From: CAZIUL01 sp964542475
GTDB taxonomy: Bacteria > Planctomycetota > B15-G4 > CAYZWU01
DNA: 64,000 nt
Assembly: GCA_964542475.1 (NCBI GenBank)
Contig: CAZIUL010000021.1
Coordinates: 5,438 to 69,437 of the forward strand
Reading direction: 5' to 3'
Shown: positions 9,279-16,680 of the stretch, piece after piece
Layout: every line of letters begins with the position of its first letter
How positions within the stretch are numbered: position 1 is the first letter of the stretch
Program-made: the position numbers and the translations under genes
Notes under the pieces: model-generated
What the model was told of the DNA's origin: nothing
Seen by the model: only the letters and a program-made list of their open reading frames with translations
Databases searched by the model: none

Positions 9279-10708
9279 AAAAAAAGAAACGAAAATCCAA
9301 CAGACTGGTTCTTCTTTTTGGAATCGTCGTCCTAGCGGGTGCTGCCGCAGCAGCCTATTTCGTTACTCGGGAAAAACCGGGGCCGCCGTCTTTCCTCTTC
9401 ATCCTGATCGACACGCTTCGAAGCGATCACCTGGGGTGTCTCGGCTACCAAAGAGAGACCACCCCGAATATCGACAGGCTGGCATCCGGAGGAGTCCTTT
9501 TCAAGAACGCCACTTCCCAATCCTCCTGGACGCTTCCGAGCATGATCTCACTGATGTCCGGAAGACACATATTTTCAAAACTTCACAAGCTGCCGGATGA
9601 TGTGCCGAGCCTGCCCCAGATGATGAAAAAAAGAGGTTTTCAAACCGCCGGGTTCGTGGCCAACTCGCTTGTAGGGGAAAAGGAGGGGTTCGCCAAGGGT
9701 TTCGACCATTTCGAAATCAGGGAACATAATACTCCACAGTGGTCTTGCAAGATGCTGAACAGGAGGCTGCTGCCGTGGATGCGCACCTCTTTGAAGCCGC
9801 CGTTTTTCTTGTACGTGCACTACCTGGATCCGCACTTTCCCTACGAGCCCCCTCCAGAATTCGCTGTGTTCGACAAAAAATACGACCCGATCCACCGCTC
9901 AAAGAGACGCCGTTTCACTGAATTCGTGAAGAAACACCCGGAGCTTGCGGAACATGCAATCGACGATATCAGGGAGATGAGACGTCAGATTGACCTTTAC
10001 GATGGGGAAGTCAGGTTCGTGGACAAAGCTGTTGAGGATGTTTTGAGTACTCTTGAAAAAACAGGCCTTTCCGACGAGACCGTTGTCATTATAACATCGG
10101 ATCATGGCGAATGTCTCTGGGATCACGAACACTATCCCAGGGCTGTTGAAAAAAGGCACAAGGAGGAGGAGAGAAACCTGACCACTTTTTTTTTCAGGGA
10201 CCACAGCTATCACCTGTTTGAGGAGCTGATCAGCGTCCCTCTTATTTTTTCCGGCCCCGGAATACAAAAAAACCTTGTCATCGAAACAGCAGTGGAAAAC
10301 GTTGACATAATCCCGACAATCCTGGCATTGTCAGGCGAGGCAACACCGTTTAACGGCGACGGCAGGAGCCTTGATGAACTCTTGCGCGGTAAGGTCGGCA
10401 CGCTTCCGGAGAACGATGCTGTTTTCTCGTTTTGCAACATGGCCGCGTGCGCCAAACAACCAACGCGAAACCTCAAGATCGTGTCACCCAGCAATACCGG
10501 AAAGGTATTCGGGCTCAGCGACACTGTCTTCGACCTCAACACCGATCCGGGAGAGACGGAAAACAAGGTCGCCGAGTTCCATGAGGCGGCCAGTCCGCTC
10601 TTCCTTTTGCTTAATAACAAAAAAAGCAACGACTTCTTCAAAAACAGCGAGGGGGATATGGACGAGGACACGAAAACGAAGATGAAGGAGTTGGGATATA
10701 TAAAATAA
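9275..10708 (+). CDS. Membrane-anchored sulfatase-like hydrolase, alkaline phosphatase superfamily
   Basis: A 477-residue protein with a basic N-terminus and one membrane segment (residues about 11-30), then a sulfatase-type domain facing the periplasm. Metal-binding motifs are present: ILIDTLRSDH near residues 44-52 and VIITSDHGE near 275. The nucleophile region is SSWTLPSMISLMSGR. Thr86 occupies the place where formylglycine sulfatases have Cys or Ser. It is therefore probably not a formylglycine-dependent sulfatase; Thr is the nucleophile in phosphoethanolamine and phosphoglycerol transferases of this superfamily. It is the last gene of the three-gene glycan operon, joined by a 4-bp overlap. 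It may add or remove a charged substituent on the glycan. Confidence 0.87.
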   Translation: MKKKKRKSNRLVLLFGIVVLAGAAAAAYFVTREKPGPPSFLFILIDTLRSDHLGCLGYQRETTPNIDRLASGGVLFKNATSQSSWTLPSMISLMSGRHIFSKLHKLPDDVPSLPQMMKKRGFQTAGFVANSLVGEKEGFAKGFDHFEIREHNTPQWSCKMLNRRLLPWMRTSLKPPFFLYVHYLDPHFPYEPPPEFAVFDKKYDPIHRSKRRRFTEFVKKHPELAEHAIDDIREMRRQIDLYDGEVRFVDKAVEDVLSTLEKTGLSDETVVIITSDHGECLWDHEHYPRAVEKRHKEEERNLTTFFFRDHSYHLFEELISVPLIFSGPGIQKNLVIETAVENVDIIPTILALSGEATPFNGDGRSLDELLRGKVGTLPENDAVFSFCNMAACAKQPTRNLKIVSPSNTGKVFGLSDTVFDLNTDPGETENKVAEFHEAASPLFLLLNNKKSNDFFKNSEGDMDEDTKTKMKELGYIK

Positions 10709-10733
10709 AACAGTTGCTTCGGTAGGTAAAAAA

Positions 10734-10829
10734 TGGCGGGAGTGCATGAGAATCGAACTCACCCGGGGCATTTTATAACCCCACACTGGATTTGAAGTCC
10801 AGGAGGCACACCAGCACCTTTCCACTCCC
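10734..10829 (-). tRNA. selC: tRNA-Sec (anticodon TCA), CCA encoded
   Basis: A 96-nt gene. The anticodon stem-loop CTGGA-CTTCAAA-TCCAG carries TCA and is the same as in the E. coli selenocysteine tRNA. It has the enlarged extra arm (TGTGGGG...CCCCGGG), a normal T loop with GGTTCGAT-like sequence, a long acceptor stem GGGAGTG/CACTCCC, G73 and an encoded CCA. The eighth acceptor pair appears to be G opposite G, which is a mismatch. The gene implies that UGA is read as selenocysteine in this organism, so selA, selB and selD should be elsewhere. It lies 25 bp beyond the sulfatase-like gene on the opposite strand. Confidence 0.93.
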
Positions 10830-10887
10830 GCTTCTTTGGAAAAGTTATCAAACCATAAAGCGGAAATCAACATTATGACATAAAATT

Positions 10888-10915
10888 TTGACCGCTGGGA
10901 TTCAATTATGATAAA
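10888..10915 (+). promoter_or_regulatory. Possible promoter for the aminotransferase gene
   Basis: TTGACC, 16 bp, then GATAAA, about 34 bp before the ATG at 10949. It is a moderate match only. Confidence 0.3.
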
Positions 10916-10948
10916 AAACGGATGATATTCGTGTTCGGAGTGTAAAAG

Positions 10949-12175
10949 ATGGCGCAAAACGCGGAGTTAGAAATGCATAAACCCGTTAACATTAAGCCCG
11001 CAATGCGGACAAATAACATCAAATACGCTGTTCGGGATATCGTTGTCATAGCAAACGAAACTGCCAGATCAGGTGTGGAGATGCTGTACCTGAACATCGG
11101 CGACCCCAACATATTCGATTTCCAAACTCCTCGGCACATCATCGAAGCAACATACGAAGCCATGAAAGCCAACAATACCGGATACTCCCCATCATCGGGG
11201 ATCGATGAAGCTCTGGAATCGATCGGGAATGAGGCCCGAAGGAACGGCATCAGCAACATACAGGATGTTTTCATCACCACCGGCGGCAGCGAAGCCATCG
11301 ACGTGGCCTTGACCGCCCTCGTGGATGAAGGGGAAAACGTGCTTACCCCAAGCCCGGGGTATCCCCTGTATACAGCCCTCCTCAACAAGCTGAAGGCAGT
11401 GGAGAACCCCTACTACCTCGACGAGTCCAACGGCTGGCAGCCTGATGTCGACGACATATCTAACAAGATCAATGATAAAACCCGGGCAATCGTGGTCATC
11501 AATCCCAACAATCCCACCGGATCGGTTTGCAGGCGCGAAACCCTTCAGGCGATCGCTGATCTCGCCATAAAACACGGCCTTGTACTATTCTCGGACGAAA
11601 TCTACGACAAGCTCCTTTTCGACGGAAGAAAGCACATCTCGATCGCCTCCTTGGACCCCGATGTTCCTGCCATCACATTCAACGGGCTCTCCAAATCGTA
11701 CATTGCACCGGGTTTCAGGATCGGATGGGGAATCGTCAGCGGCAACAAGAAAACCATGAGTGGTTATATCGAAGCCATGAACAAGCTGCTGAGAGCGAGG
11801 CTCTGCGCGAACCATCCCGAGCAGTACTCAATCAAGCCTGCATTGGAAGGCAACCAGGACCACCTTGCGGACATGCTCGCAAGGCTGGAGCGCAGGCGGG
11901 ATATCACCACCACGATGCTCAACGAAATACCAGGAATCTCGTGTGAAAAACCGGAGGGCGCATTCTATGCCTTTCCGCGGCTAGATATCGAGGAAACCGA
12001 TAACTGCTTTGTGCAGGAACTTATCAAGGAAACAGGTGTTGTTGTTGTGCCCGGCAGCGGCTTCGGCCAGGTTCCAGGGACAAAACATTTCCGCGTCGTG
12101 TTTCTTCCGCCGGAAGATGTGCTGGAAAAATCGTTCACCCTGATCAGGAAGTTCTCCGGTAAGTACACCTCGTAA
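10949..12175 (+). CDS. Pyridoxal-phosphate aminotransferase, class I/II (alanine/aspartate-type)
   Basis: A 408-residue fold-type I aminotransferase that moves an amino group between an amino acid and a 2-oxo acid in the cytoplasm. Landmarks are YLNIGDPNIFDF near residue 47, the substrate-binding NPNNPTGSV (185-193), SDEIYDKL (215-222), and the PLP lysine K249 in FNGLSKSYIAPGFRIGW, followed by the conserved Arg. The opening RTNNIKYAVRDI and the length resemble alanine aminotransferases of the AlaA type, so pyruvate/alanine is the likeliest pair, though aspartate cannot be excluded. The first ATG has a GGAG ribosome-binding site; an ATG eight codons later is the alternative start. It is a stand-alone gene. 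Confidence 0.92.
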   Translation: MAQNAELEMHKPVNIKPAMRTNNIKYAVRDIVVIANETARSGVEMLYLNIGDPNIFDFQTPRHIIEATYEAMKANNTGYSPSSGIDEALESIGNEARRNGISNIQDVFITTGGSEAIDVALTALVDEGENVLTPSPGYPLYTALLNKLKAVENPYYLDESNGWQPDVDDISNKINDKTRAIVVINPNNPTGSVCRRETLQAIADLAIKHGLVLFSDEIYDKLLFDGRKHISIASLDPDVPAITFNGLSKSYIAPGFRIGWGIVSGNKKTMSGYIEAMNKLLRARLCANHPEQYSIKPALEGNQDHLADMLARLERRRDITTTMLNEIPGISCEKPEGAFYAFPRLDIEETDNCFVQELIKETGVVVVPGSGFGQVPGTKHFRVVFLPPEDVLEKSFTLIRKFSGKYTS

Positions 12176-12247
12176 ATAGATGTCCAACCTGCCCGACAAG
12201 ATAGTCACTTTTTTCGATGTAAACGTTTTGGTCTTAATTGTTTACCC

Positions 12248-12285
12248 CAAAAAAAGTACGGCCCCTCTTTCCCAGAGAGGCCGTA
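12248..12285 (-). terminator. Rho-independent terminator for the aconitase-like gene
   Basis: An inverted repeat (12257-12285) pairs TACGGCCCCTCT with AGAGAGGCCGTA, with one mismatch and a 5-nt loop. On the minus strand it is followed by a run of T (12249-12255), so it ends minus-strand transcription. It may also slow the convergent aminotransferase transcript. Confidence 0.72.
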
Positions 12286-12441
12286 ACCCCCTACCCATCT
12301 TCTCCCGTCCCCCTTGATGATTTCCCGGAAAACAGGTTTCTTTTTTTTTGCGTCGTACTCACTGATTATAGGAAAATGAAAGGCCCTCTTTAGCCATTTT
12401 TACGGATCAGTTGAGTTTTTCTCATCGATCGGAGCCTGCGA

Positions 12442-13755
12442 TCAACTCATCAAGCCGGTGGACATTCGTTTTACAGCCCGAATCATCGAGAACGGCTCCA
12501 CCGTGTAACCAAGCACGGCTGATGCCGCTGCAACGGCAGGGTTGCAGTATAGAATCTCCCTGGAACCGGCTTTTCCATCTTCTCGAAAAATGCGTCCGGA
12601 TGTGGACAGGCACCGCTCCCCTTCGATGATGCCCATCAGGTGACACTGATTGGAATAATGCTCAGAGGGGGGAGTAACATGCGCACCAGACCTGAGGAAA
12701 ATCTGAATCAAACCTTCTTCCATTGCGTGCATATAGACATGCTGACTCCCCGGAACAAGAACAAGTTTGACCCTGTTGCTTACCTGGTATTCGCGCAGCA
12801 GAGCTGCAGCTGTTCTCAGATCCTCGATCCGCCCGTTACCGCCTGTGCCGATAACCACCTGATGCACCTTCAGGTCCCTGGTCTTCGATACCTTGAGCAC
12901 TCTTACTCCATCTTTGGGGGGGATCATGACCTGTGGTTCGATGGAAGATGCGTCGATTTCGATAATTTCATGGTACTGTGCGTCCTCATCGCACCGAATG
13001 CCCTGGGAATACCTGTCGGTGCGTGCGCGGATAAAAACATCCGTCTTGTGATCCGGCTCGACAATGACATGCTGCGCACAGAGGTTGGAGGCAAACGCGG
13101 TTAACGCCAGCCTTTGATGAAGATCAAGCCCTTTGATCGCATCCCCGGAAAACTCGACAGCCCGGCCTCGAACCATCTCCTGCCGGAGGACACCGATGGC
13201 ATGGAGCGCGATATCTTTACCGCCGGACCAATGTGGCAAAGAACCGTTGACCACAACACGGACTGTCTCGGGAACATCTATGGCCGCCTTGCCGCTATCC
13301 ATGGCCTCGAGAATCGAATGCACGTCAAGCACAACCGGCAATGCCCCAACAGCGCCGAACGAGCGATACCGTTCGCGGCACACGGCAACAACACTACCTG
13401 GAACCACATGTCCCCCATCGCAAAAAATCAACGAGCCAAACCCCCCGTTTTCAAAGTCGTACAGCTTACCGATTCCCCAACTCCTCCAGTCAAGCCTGAT
13501 CCTGCACATGGCCTCGGCGCGGGCGCCGCTCCCATCAGCGCTCATACCGATATACGGATCGAGCGCCGCAACAACCCTGGCGGATTCTTTTGTCAGCTCG
13601 GTGCGGCCCATCGACCGCGCCAGCGAAAGAACGCCGAACAGGTCGGGCTCACTCAGCAGAAACCGGTCCACTTCCACTGTAACTCTCTGACCGGGTTCGA
13701 CGCTGTCGAGGCCGGCGCGTAAAGCGATGATCTTTTCCGCGATTGTCATTCCCAT
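12442..13755 (-). CDS. Aconitase/isopropylmalate dehydratase large-subunit homologue lacking Fe-S ligands
   Basis: A 437-residue protein that aligns along its whole length with LeuC/HacA-type hydro-lyases: MTIAEKIIALRAG at the start, PETVRVVVNGSLP, VEPDHKT, then NPAVAAASAVLG near the end. The catalytic positions are gone. The SCTNGR motif reads TGGNGR (residues 304-309), so the first cluster cysteine is Gly. The GCGPCLG region reads SEHYSNQC (364-371), keeping at most one cysteine. The substrate-binding ADSHT region reads CRERY, and STSNRNF reads STSGRIF. With no small-subunit gene nearby it is unlikely to be an active dehydratase. The frame is nevertheless open throughout, which argues for a retained new role. 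The start chosen matches the family; the frame is open upstream to 13848. Confidence 0.82.
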   Translation of the reverse strand: MGMTIAEKIIALRAGLDSVEPGQRVTVEVDRFLLSEPDLFGVLSLARSMGRTELTKESARVVAALDPYIGMSADGSGARAEAMCRIRLDWRSWGIGKLYDFENGGFGSLIFCDGGHVVPGSVVAVCRERYRSFGAVGALPVVLDVHSILEAMDSGKAAIDVPETVRVVVNGSLPHWSGGKDIALHAIGVLRQEMVRGRAVEFSGDAIKGLDLHQRLALTAFASNLCAQHVIVEPDHKTDVFIRARTDRYSQGIRCDEDAQYHEIIEIDASSIEPQVMIPPKDGVRVLKVSKTRDLKVHQVVIGTGGNGRIEDLRTAAALLREYQVSNRVKLVLVPGSQHVYMHAMEEGLIQIFLRSGAHVTPPSEHYSNQCHLMGIIEGERCLSTSGRIFREDGKAGSREILYCNPAVAAASAVLGYTVEPFSMIRAVKRMSTGLMS

Positions 13756-13887
13756 GAAGGTGTTTTCCTTGGACCCGTCATAAACGATCTTGATGATTTC
13801 AAGCCCGATCAGGCACCCGATCAGGCAAAAGTACCCTTCATCCGGCACACGGGCCCAACAAGCGGATCAAAACCGGAACCAGAAGGA

Positions 13888-14670
13888 TCAGCAACCCCTG
13901 AACTCGGGCTTCCTCTTGTTCAGAAACGCTTGCGTTCCTTCCCTCATATCCTCGCTGTCCGCGCACATGCTGAACAGGTTTGCTTCAAGAGCCAACCCGT
14001 CTTTTCGCGTCATATCCAGCCCCGCGTTTACAGCTTCGATCACATAACGCGCCATGAGCGGGCTTTTTCCTATGATCTTCCTCATGGTTTTCTCCACTCC
14101 GGCAGCAAGCTCTCCGGATGGGAACACCTTGTTCACCAGCCCGATGCGCAACGCATCCTCCGCCCCTATCGTCCCGCCGGACAGAAGCATTTCCATGGCC
14201 TGCCCTTTTCCAACGAGCCTCGGAAGCCTTTGTGTCCCCCCATAGCCCGGTATTAGCCCCAGGTTGACCTCCGGCTGCCCCATCTTGGCGTTTTCAGAGG
14301 CATACCGGAAGGTGCATGCCATGGCAAGCTCGAGCCCTCCACCCAGGGCAAAACCGTTGATCGCCGCAGCCACGGGCTTGCCCATGCTCTCTATCTTGTC
14401 GAATAGAGCCTGGCCCTTCTCTGATATCTTTTTGGCCTCAAGGCGGGACATCTCGGCCAGTTCATTGATATCCGCCCCCGCCACAAAAGCCTTGTCACCG
14501 GCACCCGTGACGATAACTCCACGGATCGAGGCGTCCGACTCGATCTCCATGAAGAGACCGTTCAGCTCGGCGATGGTCTCGTTGTTGAGTGCGTTAAGAA
14601 CCTTGGGTCGGTTGATGACCACTCTTGCCAAACCCGCATCGCTCTCCATAAGGAAATTCTTTCCGGACAT
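13888..14670 (-). CDS. Enoyl-CoA hydratase/isomerase (crotonase family)
   Basis: A 260-residue crotonase-fold protein, probably hydrating the double bond of a 2-enoyl-CoA in the cytoplasm as the second step of beta-oxidation. It has ARVVINRPKVLNALNN, the oxyanion-hole segment AFVAGADINEL and AAINGFALGGGLELAMAC. The glutamates expected for hydratases are present in QPEVNLGLIPGYGGTQRLPR, together with the C-terminal FLNKRKPEF. The ATG at 14670 is chosen because GGGAGGTG lies 9 bp before it and the length then matches the family. The frame runs open upstream through a short tandem repeat that is not coding. With the acyl-CoA dehydrogenases 2-4 kb away it suggests acyl-CoA degradation. Confidence 0.93.
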   Translation of the reverse strand: MSGKNFLMESDAGLARVVINRPKVLNALNNETIAELNGLFMEIESDASIRGVIVTGAGDKAFVAGADINELAEMSRLEAKKISEKGQALFDKIESMGKPVAAAINGFALGGGLELAMACTFRYASENAKMGQPEVNLGLIPGYGGTQRLPRLVGKGQAMEMLLSGGTIGAEDALRIGLVNKVFPSGELAAGVEKTMRKIIGKSPLMARYVIEAVNAGLDMTRKDGLALEANLFSMCADSEDMREGTQAFLNKRKPEFRGC

Positions 14671-14732
14671 GATGAAACACCTCCCTTCAAGGACTTCGGA
14701 AACGCCGATCCCAGAATATCTACCAACAACCT

Positions 14733-14760
14733 TGAACCTCTGAACCTCTGAACCTCTGAA
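14733..14760. repeat. Short tandem repeat, GAACCTCT unit
   Basis: Three consecutive 9-bp units reading TGAACCTCT in the gap between the crotonase and cyclophilin genes. It is a simple-sequence tract of the kind that varies in copy number. Confidence 0.75.
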
Positions 14761-14793
14761 CACAATCGAGATCTAATGAGCTAATCGAGCCCC

Positions 14794-15708
14794 CTATTCC
14801 GGCTTCGGTCTTATTATGATCTCTTTGATCCTGGGTGCAACCACCGGTTTGGAGTTCTCCTGGCTGAACCTCTGAGCGGTTGTTTCCACTCCAGCAATCA
14901 GGTCCAGCGTGTCTAAACCGGAAACAAGCAATCCAAACGCCGCGTAACTGCCGTCCAATCCGGAGTTGTCGCCGTGCATGATGAAAAACTGGCATCCAGC
15001 GGAATCGGGGTCCTGAGACCGGGCCATGGAAATCACCCCCCTTTCATGGCTGATGTCCGAGAACTCTCCCTTGATGGTGTAACCCGGATCTCCGGTGCCG
15101 TCTCCTTGAGGACAGCCGCCCTGAATCATGAAACCTTTGACGACCCGATGAAACTTCAGGTCGTTGTAAAAGCCTTTCAAGGAAAGATCCACGAAATTCT
15201 TGACGGTTGTGGGCGCTTTATCCGGATAGAACTCTACAACCATCTCTCCCTTGTCAGTACTGATCACAGCCTGGATATCTTTAAGATCCCACTCATACAT
15301 GCTCATAGTAACCTTTCTGGATTGCAACCCGTTGAACTCCCACATTACCTCAATCGACTGGTTATTTTTACCCTTCAAAACAGCACACAGATCCACCGTT
15401 CTCGATATCGCGGCGTTCGTACCCAGCTTGAGCGTTTGTCTCGCCAACCCCTCGCGTTGCGGCTTTAACTCCTTTCCATTCTCCAGAAAGATCCGGAAAC
15501 AGGACCGGTCAAGCATGGCCGCGTTCAAGCCCGCCCCGAAAGCGGAATGAACCGTAACACGAAACCGGGCATCCTTCCCGGCAACGACATAAGGGGATAT
15601 GACATCAAGTGAAACAGTCAGATCCTCCTGCTCGTTCCCGAACGTATCCGATCCGAAGATCGCCCACATCAACAAAAAAAGACCAGGAAGTGCGCCAACC
15701 GTTTTCAT
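14794..15708 (-). CDS. Exported cyclophilin-type peptidyl-prolyl isomerase with extra N-terminal domain
   Basis: A 304-residue protein with a short signal-like N-terminus (GLFLLMWAIFG), a beta-rich region of about 110 residues that I do not recognise, and a cyclophilin domain from about residue 145. Cyclophilin landmarks are DKAPTTVKNFVDL, the active-site FHRVVKGFMIQGG, then SAGCQFFIMHGD and LDGSYAAFG. It should speed proline isomerisation of exported proteins in the periplasm. The cyclosporin-contact Trp of animal cyclophilins is absent, as in most bacterial forms. The start has a GGAGAGG ribosome-binding site 3-4 bp before ATG. The extra domain may recruit clients; that is inference. Confidence 0.9.
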   Translation of the reverse strand: MKTVGALPGLFLLMWAIFGSDTFGNEQEDLTVSLDVISPYVVAGKDARFRVTVHSAFGAGLNAAMLDRSCFRIFLENGKELKPQREGLARQTLKLGTNAAISRTVDLCAVLKGKNNQSIEVMWEFNGLQSRKVTMSMYEWDLKDIQAVISTDKGEMVVEFYPDKAPTTVKNFVDLSLKGFYNDLKFHRVVKGFMIQGGCPQGDGTGDPGYTIKGEFSDISHERGVISMARSQDPDSAGCQFFIMHGDNSGLDGSYAAFGLLVSGLDTLDLIAGVETTAQRFSQENSKPVVAPRIKEIIIRPKPE

Positions 15709-15783
15709 TTTCCTCTCCGATCAAAAACAAAGACCTGGACGTGCCGCCTCCGCTCACAGGATCAAACGGCATCAAAACACTAC

Positions 15784-15812
15784 ATGGTAATGTATCTGTG
15801 CGTCGCCATCAA
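15784..15812 (-). promoter_or_regulatory. Possible promoter for the cyclophilin gene
   Basis: On the minus strand TTGATG, 17 bp, TACCAT, about 75 bp before the start codon. Each hexamer matches consensus at four of six positions. Confidence 0.4.
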
Positions 15813-15897
15813 CAGGTAGAAAAAGCTGATTCCCGGATATCGATCAATATTCAGGGAAAAACATGCTCTTCCGGCCTGCAACCCTTTTCATTTCAGG

Positions 15898-15925
15898 TTG
15901 ACACGCTTTCGAGTATAGTTATATT
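15898..15925 (+). promoter_or_regulatory. Sigma70-type promoter for the TRL-like lipoprotein gene
   Basis: TTGACA, 16 bp, TATATT, leaving a leader of about 120 nt before the ATG at 16054. It is one of the better promoter matches in the window. With the divergent cyclophilin promoter it accounts for most of the 345-bp gap 15709-16053, in which I see no gene. Confidence 0.6.
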
Positions 15926-16053
15926 CATGAGATAAAGACTCCAACATCAGTCAGATCAACGTTCCGAACAAAAAAATTGGAGTCTCCATGTTTTTTTATT
16001 TGCACGGAGCTGTCCCGTGCGCGAATTTGTTTCTTGATCGAAGGAGAATCGAC

Positions 16054-16386
16054 ATGAGGAAGCCCCTGTTTCTGCTGGTGGCTGTTCTGGCTCTTCCTTT
16101 CTTTTGCAGCTGCGCCGCACCACTCGGCTCACCGGTTTTCGGCATGCTCGTGACCATTGATGTTCAGGGACCGGTGGCCATGGGAGATCCTAACGTGGGA
16201 TGCGATGATTTCGGCACGTCCGAGGCAAGCGGCTTCTTAGGCGTCGCCTTTGGCGATGCTTCAATCAAAACGGCAATGGAGATGGGAAGAATAAACAAGA
16301 TCCATCACGTCGACTGCAAGTCCATTTGCTTTCTCGGCCTGTATACCAAGTATGAAACCATCGTCTATGGTGAAAGGAGCGACTGA
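16054..16386 (+). CDS. TRL-like family lipoprotein
   Basis: A 110-residue protein with a lipoprotein signal (PLFLLVAVLALPFFCSCAAP). The mature part has the pattern of the TRL-like family: GFLGVAFGDASIKTAMEMG, then INKIHHVDCKS and LGLYTKYETIVYGE at the end. The family is small, envelope-located and of unknown function. The start at 16054 is chosen because AAGGAG lies 7 bp upstream and the signal peptide begins there; the frame is open a further 22 codons upstream with no such site. It is a single-gene unit with its own promoter. A family-A repeat follows 43 bp after the stop. Confidence 0.8.
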   Translation: MRKPLFLLVAVLALPFFCSCAAPLGSPVFGMLVTIDVQGPVAMGDPNVGCDDFGTSEASGFLGVAFGDASIKTAMEMGRINKIHHVDCKSICFLGLYTKYETIVYGERSD

Positions 16387-16429
16387 CATCGTAGGTAGGT
16401 CAGAGATCCTCGAAAGGCTCAGGGCCGGA

Positions 16430-16610
16430 TTAACCCGCTTTTTTCATCCTCTTCTGCTGCGGCACTGTAACCTGCACTCATGCTGCGTTTCATGCCGGGA
16501 GACGATCCTCGACCTGTAAGAATCAGGTCTGCGGTCGTCTCCTGACATGCGCCTTGCCACATCACAGTTTACGGCACCTCGCGACTAAGAGTATGAAATA
16601 AGCGGATTAG
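16430..16610 (+). repeat. Palindromic dispersed repeat, family A, copy 1 (full length)
   Basis: About 181 bp with imperfect terminal inverted repeats starting TTAACCCGCTT and ending AAGCGGATTAG. It has a nested inner palindrome in which GGGAGACGATC pairs with GGTCGTCTCC. It is closely similar over its whole length to copy 2 at 23908. It has no coding capacity, like a MITE or a large REP-type hairpin. It stands just after the TRL-like gene and before the terminator of the convergent acyl-CoA dehydrogenase gene. Confidence 0.88.
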
Positions 16611-16632
16611 AGGGTGCATGATCTGAAAACGC

Positions 16633-16664
16633 AAAACCTCCTCCATCGTCATCGAGGAGGTTTT
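16633..16664 (-). terminator. Terminator of the acyl-CoA dehydrogenase operon
   Basis: A perfect 11-bp stem (AAAACCTCCTC with GAGGAGGTTTT) around a 10-nt loop, 17 bp past the stop of the minus-strand acyl-CoA dehydrogenase gene, with T-rich sequence on the exit side. The arms' own A/T ends could let it work in both directions. Confidence 0.8.
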
Positions 16665-16680
16665 CGCTTTTCCGGGTGGG

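Noticed and set aside
13756..13848. 31-residue N-terminal extension of the aconitase-like protein
   Set aside because: Relatives begin at MTIAEKI; the extension is not family-like and the later ATG has a ribosome-binding site.
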